The notes beneath the pieces were generated by a model. That model searched no databases, had not been told where the DNA came from, and was given only the letters and a program-made list of their open reading frames with translations. The position numbers and the translations under genes are program-made. A stretch of 64,000 bases of DNA from Acidobacteriota bacterium (GTDB lineage: Bacteria > Acidobacteriota > Polarisedimenticolia > Polarisedimenticolales > Polarisedimenticolaceae). The first letter of the stretch is position 1. Every line of letters begins with the position of its first letter. Positions 1 to 9,438 of this stretch are shown here, piece by piece. The stretch is taken from NCBI GenBank assembly GCA_029861955.1, contig JAOTYK010000015.1, forward strand, positions 1 through 64,000. Direction: 5' to 3'.

Positions 1-342
1 TGGCAAGAGGGACTCGGTGCGTAGTTCGAGCTCCGACCGCTCGCCCCAACCGGACCAGGCCCAGCCACCCTCGACCGCCACGTTGAAACGGGAGTCCCCG
101 TCGGCGATCGACGGTCCCTCCTCCCGCAGAGGCCCGGGAACGGCTATCTGCCTCAGTTCGACGAAGCGTAACGGCACGGCGGTGTCGTCGGCTTGCCATT
201 CGACCGGAGGTTCGAGAAACTGCGTTTCGAGGTCGCCGTCGGTAAAATTCTGTGCCCACGTCGGAAGACAGGTCACCGCCAGGATCAGCCCCGGGATCCA
301 CGAAGGCCTACGGGACGAGGCGTATGTGACAAATCCGTGCAC
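1..342 (-). CDS. Exported protein of unknown function, N-terminal part
   Basis: An open minus-strand frame starts at a GTG at 342 and runs off the window's left edge, giving 114 visible residues. Residues 11-31 form a classic signal peptide: arginines, a hydrophobic core (PGLILAVTCLP), then an Ala-rich cleavage site before QNFTDGD. The exported part is acidic and aromatic (EWQAD, GGWAWSGWGE). I recognise no family. No other in-frame ATG, GTG or TTG fits before the signal peptide, so the GTG is the only reasonable start. The gene is divergent from hisS with only 18 bases between the start codons, so at least one promoter must lie inside the other gene. The plus-strand frame over the same bases shows no protein-like features. 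Confidence 0.6.
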   Translation of the reverse strand, partial: MHGFVTYASSRRPSWIPGLILAVTCLPTWAQNFTDGDLETQFLEPPVEWQADDTAVPLRFVELRQIAVPGPLREEGPSIADGDSRFNVAVEGGWAWSGWGERSELELRTESLLP

Positions 343-360
343 TTTCCCTAGGATCCATCC

Positions 361-1623
361 ATGAAGACGTCTTACCGGGCCCTGCGGGGGACTCATGACA
401 TCCTGCCGGAAGAGGCCGAGCGCTGGCAGTATCTCGAGCGTGTCACCCGGGAGATCTTTCGTCGCTATGACTTCGGCGAAATACGCACGCCGATCCTCGA
501 ACACACCGCGCTGTTCGCCCGATCGGTCGGCGAGTCCTCGGACATCGTCCGCAAGGAGATGTATTCGTTCGATCGCGGCGATGATTCGCTAACCCTCCGT
601 CCGGAAAATACCGCAGCCGTCGTACGCGCCTTCATTGAGCAATCCATGCACCGCGGTGTCGCGACCGGCTACCCCGAAAGATTATTCTACATCGGACCGA
701 TGTTTCGGTACGAGCGTCCGCAGAAGGGTCGACAGAGACAGTTTCATCAGATCGGTGTCGAGGTCCTGGGCGCGGCGGATCCCGCGGTGGACGCCGAGAC
801 GATTCGAATGTCCGAGGATCTGCTGGACGCGATCGGGCTCCACGATCGCGAGGTGCGAATCGCGTCCGTGGGCGACGAAGCCTGTCGACCGGCGTATCGC
901 GAGGCGCTGCGGGCCTGGCTCGAGCCGCGCAGTCACGAGGTCTGTGAGGACTGTCAACGACGCATCGTCGAAAACCCGCTTCGAGTATTCGATTGTAAAC
1001 ACGAAGCGGATCAGTTGCTGTATCGCGATGCGCCGATGCTGGCCGACCACCTCTGCGACCCGTGTCGATCTCATGACGAGCAAGTCTGTCGCACGCTCGA
1101 CAGGCTCGGCGTCTCTTACAATAAATCCGATCGTCTGGTTCGCGGGTTGGACTACTACCGTCGGACCGTCTTCGAGACCGTGGCGACAGGTCTCGGGGCT
1201 CAGGACGCCGTCCTCGGCGGCGGACGGTACGACGGCCTCGTGGAAGAACTCGGCGGACCACCCATGCCGGGCTTCGGGTTCGCCATGGGTATGGAGCGGA
1301 TGCTCCTGCTCATGCCCGAAGATCGAGCCGAACGGAGGCGACCGGATGTCGCCCTGATCGCACTCGGTGACGACGCATGGTGGGACGCCATCTCCTGGGC
1401 GCATCGTCTTCGGGAAGCAGGACTCGCGGTCACACTCGCCAGCTGTCCACGGAAGATGGGCGCCCAACTTAAGCGGGCCACCAAACGCAACGCGCGGTTC
1501 GCGTTGTTCGTGGGGGATGACGAAAAGACAAACAATGCCTACGGGTTGAAGAATCTGGATACGGGCCAGCAGCAGACGATTGCCGCGGAGGAAGTTATCC
1601 GCATCGTCGAGGGGGAGCGATGA
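361..1623 (+). CDS. hisS: Histidyl-tRNA synthetase
   Basis: This class II synthetase charges tRNA-His with histidine in the cytoplasm. The 420 residues match the usual bacterial length. Visible signatures are RGTHDILP at the N-terminus, motif 2 around residues 115-130 (FRYERPQKGRQRQFHQ), the histidine-binding LVRGLDYYRRTVFE around 259-272, GGGRYDGL, and motif 3 GFGFAMGMERM near 304. A pair of CxxC sequences near residues 195 and 232 belongs to the inserted domain seen in many bacterial HisRS. The anticodon-binding domain occupies the last 90 residues. The stop overlaps the aspS start by four bases, so hisS and aspS are probably cotranscribed and translationally coupled. Confidence 0.97.
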   Translation: MKTSYRALRGTHDILPEEAERWQYLERVTREIFRRYDFGEIRTPILEHTALFARSVGESSDIVRKEMYSFDRGDDSLTLRPENTAAVVRAFIEQSMHRGVATGYPERLFYIGPMFRYERPQKGRQRQFHQIGVEVLGAADPAVDAETIRMSEDLLDAIGLHDREVRIASVGDEACRPAYREALRAWLEPRSHEVCEDCQRRIVENPLRVFDCKHEADQLLYRDAPMLADHLCDPCRSHDEQVCRTLDRLGVSYNKSDRLVRGLDYYRRTVFETVATGLGAQDAVLGGGRYDGLVEELGGPPMPGFGFAMGMERMLLLMPEDRAERRRPDVALIALGDDAWWDAISWAHRLREAGLAVTLASCPRKMGAQLKRATKRNARFALFVGDDEKTNNAYGLKNLDTGQQQTIAAEEVIRIVEGER

Positions 1624-3413
1624 GCGACGAGACGAACCCACTCCTGCATCGCACCGTCGGGTGCGGGCAGATCTCCGAGGCCGATGCAGAGTCGGCGCGC
1701 TCCGTCGTGTTGACCGGTTGGGTTCATCGGCGACGCGATCTCGGCCAGTTGATCTTCATCGAACTGCGGGATGCGACGGGAACTGTGCAGGTTGTGTTTG
1801 ATCCGTCGCGTCATCCCGAGGCCCATGCGGTCGCCGAGTCGCTGCGGGCCGAGTTTGTGGTTGGGGTCTCGGGAGTCGTCGCGCGTCGAGAGGCGCCGAA
1901 CCCCGATCATCCGACCGGTGCGTTCGAGATCGTCGCCGAACGTGCAGTGCTGCATAACCGAGCGGAATTCGTGCCGTTTCCCGTGGCGGACTCCCGCGAG
2001 GCAAGCGAGGAGGTGAGGCTCAAGCACCGGACCGTCGATCTGCGCCGGCCCCTTCTTCAGCGAACCCTCCAGACGCGTCACAGACTTGGCCAGGCCGCGC
2101 GGGGCCTGTTGAACGAGTCCGGGTTTCTTGAGGTCGAGACGCCGATCCTGACCCGCTCGACACCGGAGGGGGCGCGGGACTACCTGGTCCCCAGTCGCGT
2201 GCAGCCCGGTTCGTTCTTTGCACTCCCGCAGTCACCGCAGATATTCAAGCAGCTCCTGATGGTTGCCGGCTTCGATCGGTATTACCAGTTCGCTCGCTGC
2301 TTCCGAGATGAGGATCTTCGCGCCGATCGGCAGCCGGAGTTCACGCAGATCGATATCGAGATGTCCTTCGTCGAGGCGAGTGACGTCCGGAAGCTGATCG
2401 AGGGATTGATGACGGAGATGTTCGCGGTGATCGGCGTCGAGGTTCACACGCCGTTCCAGCGGATGCCCTACGACGAGGCCATGAGTCGTTTCGGCAGCGA
2501 CCGACCGGACCTACGTTTCGATCTCGAACTGCAGGATCTCGGCGATGCCGCGGTCGGTACCGGATTCCGAGTCTTCGACGATGTGCTGGCCGCAGGCGGC
2601 TCCGTACAGGGGATCCGGGTCCCCGGGGCGGGGGACGCCTCCCGCAAGCAGTTGGACGCCTGGACCGAGGTCGCCCGCAAGGCCGGTGCAGGCGGCTTGA
2701 TCTGGATCAAACGCGTCGGCGACAAGCTCACGTCGTCAGCCCTGAAGGTGTTGGGAGAAGAACGCTGTACCCGGATCGCGGATCTTCTGGCGGTTGCGGA
2801 TGGGGACGTGGCACTCATCGTGTCCGATAAACTGGCCGTCTGCCGCGCCGCCCTTGGAACGCTTCGGGTCCACGTCGCGCATGAGCGAGGCCTCGTCGAG
2901 AAGGATGCCTGGCGCCTCGTATGGATCGAGGACTTCCCGCTGGTCGAATGGGACGAAGATGCGGGCCGCTGGTTCGCGTGCCACCACCCTTTCACGGCAC
3001 CGCACTGGGATCATTTGGAAAGGTTGCAGTCGGACCCGGGGGCGGTACGTGCCCAGGCCTACGATCTTGTCCTGAACGGGACGGAGATTGGCGGCGGGAG
3101 TATTCGTATCCATCAACGTGATGTGCAGGAGCGTGTCTTCGCCGCCCTGGATATCGGCGAGGAAGAGGCCGAGTCGAAATTCGGCTTCCTGTTGCGCGGG
3201 CTCCAGGCGGGCGCGCCGCCCCACGGTGGCATTGCGATGGGGTTCGACCGGATCTGCGCGATGCTGAGTGGCGTCGATTCGATCCGCGACGTGATCGCGT
3301 TTCCGAAGACAACCCGCGCTAACTGCCTGCTGACCGGCTCCCCGGCGCAGGTTGACGAGGCCCAACTTGCGGAACTTGGGATCGCGCTACGGGTCGATCC
3401 GGAAACCTCTTAA
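1620..3413 (+). CDS. aspS: Aspartyl-tRNA synthetase
   Basis: Class II aspartyl-tRNA synthetase of the long bacterial type (597 residues). In order it has an N-terminal OB-fold anticodon-binding domain (VHRRRDLGQLIFIELRD, about 30-46), the catalytic core with QSPQIFKQLLM, motif 2 FRDEDLRADRQPEFTQID near 228-246, a bacterial GAD-type insertion around 300-410, and motif 3 GIAMGFDRICAMLSG near 537-552. The ATG at 1620 overlaps the hisS stop. The hisS-aspS pairing is common in bacteria. Whether the enzyme is discriminating or also makes Asp-tRNA-Asn cannot be settled here, because no gatCAB genes lie in the window. Confidence 0.97.
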   Translation: MSDETNPLLHRTVGCGQISEADAESARSVVLTGWVHRRRDLGQLIFIELRDATGTVQVVFDPSRHPEAHAVAESLRAEFVVGVSGVVARREAPNPDHPTGAFEIVAERAVLHNRAEFVPFPVADSREASEEVRLKHRTVDLRRPLLQRTLQTRHRLGQAARGLLNESGFLEVETPILTRSTPEGARDYLVPSRVQPGSFFALPQSPQIFKQLLMVAGFDRYYQFARCFRDEDLRADRQPEFTQIDIEMSFVEASDVRKLIEGLMTEMFAVIGVEVHTPFQRMPYDEAMSRFGSDRPDLRFDLELQDLGDAAVGTGFRVFDDVLAAGGSVQGIRVPGAGDASRKQLDAWTEVARKAGAGGLIWIKRVGDKLTSSALKVLGEERCTRIADLLAVADGDVALIVSDKLAVCRAALGTLRVHVAHERGLVEKDAWRLVWIEDFPLVEWDEDAGRWFACHHPFTAPHWDHLERLQSDPGAVRAQAYDLVLNGTEIGGGSIRIHQRDVQERVFAALDIGEEEAESKFGFLLRGLQAGAPPHGGIAMGFDRICAMLSGVDSIRDVIAFPKTTRANCLLTGSPAQVDEAQLAELGIALRVDPETS

Positions 3414-3503
3414 TATCAACGGGTTACGACAACGCAGATTGACCCCAAAAATGGCGCTGTGGTAGCTTGCAGCGATGAAGAGACTATGTTCCAGAGGGGC
3501 ACC

Positions 3504-4379
3504 ATGCGTCAACGTCTAAGCCACTTTTCGATCGCCTTCACGGCAGTTCTCGTGCTGCTAGCCATCGCGTCCGGGTGCGCAGGAACCATCCCCCAGGAAG
3601 TGGTCGATGTTAACCGAGCGTTACAGGACGCGAAGGACGCGTGCGCGACCGTTTATGCAACCGACAGTCTGTCCGGAGTGCAGTCCGGTGTCGACTCGAT
3701 GAACGCTCTCGCGGACGACAACAGGTATCGCAAAGCTCGCAAGGAAGCGGGACCGTTGGCGTCGCGAGTGTCCGGTCTGGAGACCGAGGCGGCGAGCGCT
3801 CGGACGGAGGCCAAGAGTGCCGCCGAGACGGCGATCGCCAACGCGGAAGCCCTCGTGGAGAAGGCACACGAAGTCGAGGCCGACGAGTACGCTCCCGAAA
3901 CCTGCAGTTCACTCCGCGCCAAGGTCAACGCTGCGAAAGAGGCGGCGGCCGACCCGTGTCGTTACACGGAAGCTACCGGGTTGGCCGGCGAGGCCGCAGA
4001 GCTCGCCGAGCGCGCTGCCGCAGAGGCGGAAGCCGAGAAGAAACGGCGTGCAGAAGAGGAGAAGCGTCGTCTCGAGGAAGAGCGACTCAAGGCCGAAGAA
4101 GAGGCCCGTCGCGCCGAGGAAGAACGCCTCCGTCGATTCCCGTCGAGCTACACGGTTCAACGTGGCGACTCTCTCTGGCGTATTGCCGCCATGGAGACGA
4201 TTTACGGCAACCCGACCTACTGGCCGCTTCTGTATCAGGCGAACGAGAGCGCGATTTCCGATCCTAACCTCATTTACCCCGGTCAGGAGTTGACCGTCCG
4301 ACGCGATTTGACGGAAGAGCAGACGAATGAGGCTCTTCGGGGCATGTGGCGTTCGATGGCTGCAGGAGCGGAGGAATAG
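3504..4379 (+). CDS. LysM-domain lipoprotein with alanine/glutamate coiled coil
   Basis: The start is placed at the ATG at 3504, which follows an AGAGGGG ribosome site; an ATG at 3486 is possible. Residues 1-25 are a lipoprotein signal ending in a lipobox (IASGC), so the mature protein is probably lipid-anchored in the outer membrane. Next comes a long Ala/Glu/Lys/Arg-rich region with heptad character (EAEKKRRAEEEKRRLEEERL), very likely a coiled coil reaching into the periplasm. The last 80 residues contain a LysM peptidoglycan-binding domain (YTVQRGDSLWRIAA ... LIYPGQELTV). The architecture suggests a tether between outer membrane and cell wall. A TTGACC at 3439 followed by TAGCTT at 3463 is a weak possible promoter. 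Confidence 0.8.
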   Translation: MRQRLSHFSIAFTAVLVLLAIASGCAGTIPQEVVDVNRALQDAKDACATVYATDSLSGVQSGVDSMNALADDNRYRKARKEAGPLASRVSGLETEAASARTEAKSAAETAIANAEALVEKAHEVEADEYAPETCSSLRAKVNAAKEAAADPCRYTEATGLAGEAAELAERAAAEAEAEKKRRAEEEKRRLEEERLKAEEEARRAEEERLRRFPSSYTVQRGDSLWRIAAMETIYGNPTYWPLLYQANESAISDPNLIYPGQELTVRRDLTEEQTNEALRGMWRSMAAGAEE

Positions 4380-4402
4380 CGGCCGTCCCGCACGGCCCTG
4401 TC

Positions 4403-5377
4403 ATGAAGACGATCAACCTGGACGCGCGTGTCGTCGAGACGATTGCAGGAAACCACGAGGAGACCCTGCGTCTTCTCGAGGATCGGTTTGCCGTCACCAT
4501 CACCGCTCGCGGTAGCGACGTACTGGTCTCTGCTCGCAACGAGAGTGGCGCCGGTGACGTCGAGGTCGTTGCGTCGTTCCTGGAGCAACTGCAGGGGCTG
4601 CAGGCGGAAGGCGTCGAGCTGCGTCGTGGAGATCTGCGGACGGCCGTCGAACTTCTCGCGCGTGACTCCGGAGCAACGCTCCGCGATCACTTCGTCACCT
4701 CCCGCATCCAGACCTCCACGAAACGGGCCATCGTCCCCAAGTCCGAGAATCAGCGAATCTACATCAACGAGATTCAGAAGAACGATCTGGTATTCGGTAT
4801 CGGCCCCGCCGGTACCGGGAAGACCTACCTCGCCGTGGCCAACGCCGTGTCGATGCTCAATGAGCGTCGCGTCAAACGCATCATCCTGGCGAGGCCGGCC
4901 GTCGAGGCCGGCGAGAATCTCGGGTTTTTACCTGGCGACCTTACCGCGAAGGTCGATCCGTACCTTCGACCGCTCTATGACGCTCTCTACGACATGTTGG
5001 AGCCGGCACGGGCCGAGCGCTTCCTGGAAGATGGGACGATCGAGGTTGCCCCGCTTGCGTTCATGCGGGGACGAACCCTTGACCATTCGTTCATGATCCT
5101 CGATGAAGCCCAGAACACGACATCGGAACAGATGAAGATGTTCCTCACCCGAATTGGCGTGAACACCAAGGCCGTGGTTACCGGGGACGTGACCCAGGTC
5201 GACTTACCACGGAACAAGATCTCGGGGCTGATCGAGGCTCGTGAGATTGTCAGCGGCGTGCCTGGGATTTCGTTCGTCGAATTCGATGAGATCGACGTTG
5301 TCCGGCATCCGCTGGTCAAGAGGATCATTCGTGCCTATCAGGAACGGCTCGATAGTGACGAGCAGCGGGACGTCTGA
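4403..5377 (+). CDS. phoH: PhoH-family ATPase
   Basis: PhoH/YbeZ-type P-loop ATPase of about 324 residues. It shows a Walker A GPAGTGKT at residues 134-141, a Walker B-like FMILDEAQN near 233, and the family's TGDVTQVDLP sequence. It is proposed to act in RNA metabolism or ribosome-associated processing alongside YbeY; the exact activity is not settled. I chose the ATG at 4403 because the N-terminus there (MKTINLDARVVE) resembles the family. An upstream in-frame ATG at 4346 overlaps the lipoprotein gene. The stop overlaps the next start (TGATG). The phoH, 7TM-HD, ybeY order is the conserved arrangement known from Firmicutes and others. Confidence 0.9.
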   Translation: MKTINLDARVVETIAGNHEETLRLLEDRFAVTITARGSDVLVSARNESGAGDVEVVASFLEQLQGLQAEGVELRRGDLRTAVELLARDSGATLRDHFVTSRIQTSTKRAIVPKSENQRIYINEIQKNDLVFGIGPAGTGKTYLAVANAVSMLNERRVKRIILARPAVEAGENLGFLPGDLTAKVDPYLRPLYDALYDMLEPARAERFLEDGTIEVAPLAFMRGRTLDHSFMILDEAQNTTSEQMKMFLTRIGVNTKAVVTGDVTQVDLPRNKISGLIEAREIVSGVPGISFVEFDEIDVVRHPLVKRIIRAYQERLDSDEQRDV

Positions 5378-7683
5378 TGGACGAATCATCCTCGAAGCGC
5401 ACCACGGGTAAGACTGGGAAGCAGGGTTCCCATCGTCGTCAGCTGAGTCTTTCGTCGCGAATCCGCGGGCGAACCCGAGCGTTCACGGACGCCATCCTGG
5501 ACATGGATACGGTCTGGAGCGGTCTGTTCGTGGTCGTAGTGATGCTGCTACTCGTTCAGCGCGGCGGCGGCCCCTTGCCGGATTTTCAAATCGGCGACAC
5601 CGTGCTCTCCGATATTCGCGCTCCCTTCGACATCGAGATCGTCGATCGAGAGCTGACGGATCAGCGGCGTCGAGAGGCACTCGAGAGCGCTGAGCAGGTC
5701 TATATCTGGGACTCCGAGCGGCGGCTCGTGCTGGCTAGGGAGCTTTCGTCCGCTTTCGAACTTGGGCGTCAAGTGTTGATCGACATTCCCGCCGACGGAG
5801 AGACCGCGGGGCTAGAGGCCCGGGTCGAAGCGCTCAGCGCTCTGGGGGATCGGCCCGTTCTGGAGGTGCTGATCGCAGACGGATTCTCGGAGGGGCTGGA
5901 GCAACAGCTGGGTAGCGCGTTGGCCTATGTGCTGCGGGGGCCGGTCGTCGGCAACAAGTCCACGGTCGAGCGCGACGAGACGATCCGACTGGTCGAGCTT
6001 CCGTCCCGATTCGAAGAGACCGTGACGAGTTTCGATCAATTCAGGGACACCGGGACCGTTCGTGTAGAACTCTTCGGCGAGCTCAAGTCGCGCCTGACGA
6101 TCGAGGCCGACTCACGGCGGTTGATATCCGAATTCGCCAGCTCGTTCCTGGACACGACCGTCCACTTCGACGCGGCCGAGACCCAGCGACGTCGGGAGCG
6201 CGCGATACGCGATTTGCCTCCCGTCATGGTGCGTGTGGCGCGCGGTGAGATGCTGATCCGGGAAGGCGAGCAACTCAACGCAGATACGCGGATATTGCTC
6301 GACGCTGCGCGTCGAGGCTCCGGCGCCGAGATGGAGATCGAGCACTACCTGGCGTTGCTGCTGGTGGTCTGCACGCTTGGGTTCTTTCTCTGGCGATACA
6401 GCACCTACCACCAGCGTGGTTTCCGCAAACTAAAACATCTCTACGCGCTGCTCGTGATGGTTCTCCTGGGGATGATGCTGATCGGGCACGCCGTCATGTG
6501 GCTGGCGTCACGCGCCATCGCAACGCTTGACGCGCCATTCAGTCAGCTCGATGTCTACATCTACCTGATCCCACTGGGAGCCGGCGCGATCCTGATCGCT
6601 CTGCTGGCGAATGGGCGCATCGCGATGGTCTATTCGTCGTTCGCCTCGATCCTGTTCGCGGCTCAGCACGGCTTTGACTTCTATGACGGGGTCTGGGCGA
6701 CGATCGTGCAGCTGTCCGGCATCTACGTTATCTCAAGCTATCGGGAGCGGGCGGCGCTCCTTCGCGCCGGACTCGTCGTGGGTGGTACAGGTGCGATGGG
6801 GGCGCTGGCACTTGAGATTCTCCGTGGCAACCTGGATCCGGTCTCGGTCACGCTCTACGGCGCCGGATTGGCGTTTATCGGAGGAGCGGTCGGCGTCGGC
6901 CTCGTCATCTCGTTCTCGCTCCCGCTCCTCGAGGGGATGTTCAACGTATTGACCGATATCCGACTGCTCGAATTGTCGAACGTCAACAATCCGCTTCTCT
7001 CCGAATTGGCGGTCCGGGCACCAGGTTCCTACAACCACAGCCTCGTAGTCGGCACACTCGCCGAGGAGGGCGCCAAATCGATCGGTGCCAACAGTCTGTT
7101 CTGTCGAGTGGCGGCGTTCTATCACGATATCGGCAAGGTCAATCATGCCGAATACTTCGTCGAGAATCAGCGGGGTGTAAACCCTCACGACAAGCTCACA
7201 CCGTCGATGTCGGCACTGATCATCTCCTCCCACGTCAAGGACGGTATCAAGATGGCGCGCGAGGCGGGGCTTCCGGAGCAGATCGTCGACATCATTCCCC
7301 AGCATCACGGCACCAAGATGATGACGTTCTTCTACGAGAAGGCCCGGGCGCAGACAGACCCGGCACTCGGGCCGATCAAGGAAGAGGACTTCCGCTATCC
7401 GGGCCCCAAGCCTCAGACGCGGGAGGGGGCGATCTTCATGCTGGCGGATGCGGTCGAGGCCGCCGCTCGAACGGTCGAGGATCCCACGCCGAACCGCCTG
7501 ATGGAAGTGATTCGGAAACTCACAAACTCGATTGTCCTCGATGGGCAGCTGGACGAGTGTGATCTTACGTTTGCCGATCTCGATCGTATCCAGCAGGCAT
7601 TCCAGCGTCTGTTGGTGAGCATGTACCACCGGAGGGTCGAGTACCCTGGGTTCGAGTTCAACAAACAACGAGGCGCGTCGTAG
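5377..7683 (+). CDS. 7TM-HD membrane phosphohydrolase (PgpH/YqfF family)
   Basis: Multipass membrane protein of 768 residues with the 7TMR-HD architecture. It has a short cytoplasmic N-terminus, a first membrane helix near 45-65, an extracytoplasmic domain to about 320, a cluster of hydrophobic helices from about 325 to 530, and a cytoplasmic HD domain. The metal-binding HD pair is in FYHDIGK at residues 583-584, followed by further conserved histidines (ISSHVKDG, PQHHGTKMM). PgpH, the studied member, degrades cyclic di-AMP; whether this protein does so is inferred only from the family. It sits in the usual place between phoH and ybeY, overlapping phoH by one base. Confidence 0.88.
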   Translation: MDESSSKRTTGKTGKQGSHRRQLSLSSRIRGRTRAFTDAILDMDTVWSGLFVVVVMLLLVQRGGGPLPDFQIGDTVLSDIRAPFDIEIVDRELTDQRRREALESAEQVYIWDSERRLVLARELSSAFELGRQVLIDIPADGETAGLEARVEALSALGDRPVLEVLIADGFSEGLEQQLGSALAYVLRGPVVGNKSTVERDETIRLVELPSRFEETVTSFDQFRDTGTVRVELFGELKSRLTIEADSRRLISEFASSFLDTTVHFDAAETQRRRERAIRDLPPVMVRVARGEMLIREGEQLNADTRILLDAARRGSGAEMEIEHYLALLLVVCTLGFFLWRYSTYHQRGFRKLKHLYALLVMVLLGMMLIGHAVMWLASRAIATLDAPFSQLDVYIYLIPLGAGAILIALLANGRIAMVYSSFASILFAAQHGFDFYDGVWATIVQLSGIYVISSYRERAALLRAGLVVGGTGAMGALALEILRGNLDPVSVTLYGAGLAFIGGAVGVGLVISFSLPLLEGMFNVLTDIRLLELSNVNNPLLSELAVRAPGSYNHSLVVGTLAEEGAKSIGANSLFCRVAAFYHDIGKVNHAEYFVENQRGVNPHDKLTPSMSALIISSHVKDGIKMAREAGLPEQIVDIIPQHHGTKMMTFFYEKARAQTDPALGPIKEEDFRYPGPKPQTREGAIFMLADAVEAAARTVEDPTPNRLMEVIRKLTNSIVLDGQLDECDLTFADLDRIQQAFQRLLVSMYHRRVEYPGFEFNKQRGAS

Positions 7684-7687
7684 AACG

Positions 7688-8158
7688 GTGAGCGGCCTGC
7701 TGGAGATCGAGATACTCAATCGACAGCGCAGAGCCGTCGTGGATTCGAGTGGCGTTGGGCCACTTCTGCAGTCGGCATGGAACTCCGGCCTTGCGGCGGC
7801 GGAGCGCCTGACGCACACCGTCACGGTCTGTCTTGTCTCGGACAGGAAGATTCGTGAGTTGAACTCGAAGTACCGCGACACGGACTCGGCCACCGATGTG
7901 CTGTCGTTCCCGGATGGCGAGCAGAGTCCCGACGGCGAGACGCTCCATCTCGGTGACATCGTCGTATCCATCCAGACGGCGGAGCGCCAGGCCGGCGATC
8001 GAGGCGTGACGCTCGAACGAGAGTTGCTAATCCTCGCCTTGCACGGGTTCCTCCACCTGCTCGGATTCGATCACGAGACGGATGACGGGCAAATGATGGC
8101 CTTGCAATCCAGGCTCGAGGCGAAATACGTGACGACCCCGATCGGAGATGCGACCTGA
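7688..8158 (+). CDS. ybeY: Endoribonuclease YbeY
   Basis: Single-strand-specific endoribonuclease needed for rRNA maturation and ribosome quality control. The 156-residue protein carries the diagnostic zinc site HGFLHLLGFDH, with the three metal-binding histidines at residues 119, 123 and 129. Also visible are LVSDRKIRELNSKYR and TDVLSFP, both typical of the family. The GTG at 7688 lies four bases after the 7TM-HD stop. The stop overlaps the following ATG (TGATG), so expression is probably coupled through the cluster. Confidence 0.93.
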   Translation: MSGLLEIEILNRQRRAVVDSSGVGPLLQSAWNSGLAAAERLTHTVTVCLVSDRKIRELNSKYRDTDSATDVLSFPDGEQSPDGETLHLGDIVVSIQTAERQAGDRGVTLERELLILALHGFLHLLGFDHETDDGQMMALQSRLEAKYVTTPIGDAT

Positions 8159-9438
8159 TGCCCGGATTCGCAATTCAGTTTCTCGATGTCGCTCTGCTGT
8201 TGTATGCGTTTCTCGTCAACTTCGTCGTCTCTACGACGCTGGCGGCCGTCACGGCGCTTAATCCCGTCGCACTCCGCGGACTCAGCAAGGACCTCCCGGT
8301 GCGAGTCGGGGATGTTGAACAGTTGGACAGCGAAGCCGCATCGCAACGACTTTCGTTGATCTTCGCTCAGAAGGGCAGCCTTCTGCTGGCCGTGGGCGCA
8401 GCATTTGATCTTCTCCACCGTCTGGGCGTCCCACTCGCTTTTCATGTCGTCCTGATCATCGCCTTCGTGCTCATCGTAGTTCTGATCCAGGGGCTCCTGG
8501 TTCGCTGGCTCGCGATTCGCGATCCTCGAGGTTCTCTGGCCTGGTCTGCCGGTATCTCGCGGTTCATCTCTACACCTTTTATCCCGATCGCCGTCGTGGT
8601 GGGTCGCGTGCTGCAGGCCGTTCCCGAGGACTCTGTCATCAGCGAGGAGGAGCGGGAAGAGCGCGAGGATAACGAGGTCGAAGCGTTGATCGAGGTGGGT
8701 GAGCGAGAAGGTCTTCTTGAAGAGGAAGAGGGCGAGATGATGCGCGGGATCGTCGACCTCGATGAAACCGTCGTCCGCGAGATCATGACGCCCCGCGCGG
8801 ACATCGTCGCCTTGCCGGTGGAGTCGACCGTCGCAGAAGCTCGGCGAACCGTGATCGAGGCAGGCCACTCTCGGTTGCCGGTCTATCGCGGAAGCATCGA
8901 TCACATCATGGGTATCCTCTATGCGCGTGATCTCTTTCGGGCCTGGGAGAAAAACGGAGATTCGTGGACGCTGGAGAACCTCGTGCGTCGTGCCGCCTTC
9001 GTCCCCGAAACCGCCTCCGCCGCCGTATTGCTCTCGGGGATGCGTCAGAAACGGCCGATCGCGATGGTCATCGATGAGTACGGCGGTGTGGCCGGACTGA
9101 TCACACTTGAGGATCTTCTGGAGGAGATCGTCGGCGAGATCCACGACGAGCACGAGACCGTAGAGGAACTGATCCGCAGCGAGGACGGCTGGTCGGTTCC
9201 GGCGGCCACCAGTATTCAAGATGTCGAGAAATTGTTCGAAATCGATCTCGGTCCAAGGGGGTTTGACACCATTGGCGGGCTGGTCGTCTCGACATTCGGT
9301 CGGGTTCCGCTTGTGGGCGAAGAGATCACTACACGGGGTATCAGTGTTCGTGTGTTGGCCGCCGATAGTCGACGGGTAAGACGGGTGCAGATCCGACCGA
9401 TGGGAACCGACGAGGGTGCATCCAGCGATGACGACTAG
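8158..9438 (+). CDS. CorC/HlyC-type CBS-domain membrane protein
   Basis: 426 residues with an N-terminal membrane region (hydrophobic stretches near 5-35, 80-120 and 138-155) resembling a divergent DUF21 domain. A strongly acidic linker (SEEEREEREDNEVE) follows, then a CBS pair starting at REIMTPRADIVALP and ending in a second CBS (AMVIDEYGGVAGLITLEDLLEEIVGEI). A C-terminal CorC/HlyC domain with GPRGFDTIGGLV closes the protein. Relatives are linked to magnesium/cobalt export or resistance; the transported ion is not known here. Its position between ybeY and era matches the CorC gene often found there in Gram-negative bacteria. It overlaps the probable era start. Confidence 0.85.
   Translation: MPGFAIQFLDVALLLYAFLVNFVVSTTLAAVTALNPVALRGLSKDLPVRVGDVEQLDSEAASQRLSLIFAQKGSLLLAVGAAFDLLHRLGVPLAFHVVLIIAFVLIVVLIQGLLVRWLAIRDPRGSLAWSAGISRFISTPFIPIAVVVGRVLQAVPEDSVISEEEREEREDNEVEALIEVGEREGLLEEEEGEMMRGIVDLDETVVREIMTPRADIVALPVESTVAEARRTVIEAGHSRLPVYRGSIDHIMGILYARDLFRAWEKNGDSWTLENLVRRAAFVPETASAAVLLSGMRQKRPIAMVIDEYGGVAGLITLEDLLEEIVGEIHDEHETVEELIRSEDGWSVPAATSIQDVEKLFEIDLGPRGFDTIGGLVVSTFGRVPLVGEEITTRGISVRVLAADSRRVRRVQIRPMGTDEGASSDDD

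Noticed and set aside
17-364. Plus-strand frame of 115 residues at the window start
   Set aside because: Serine/proline-rich with no features; the opposite strand has a signal peptide and continues to the edge.
6733-7971. 412-residue minus-strand frame opposite the 7TM-HD and ybeY genes
   Set aside because: It overlaps two well-supported genes and shows only GC-driven codon bias, no domain.
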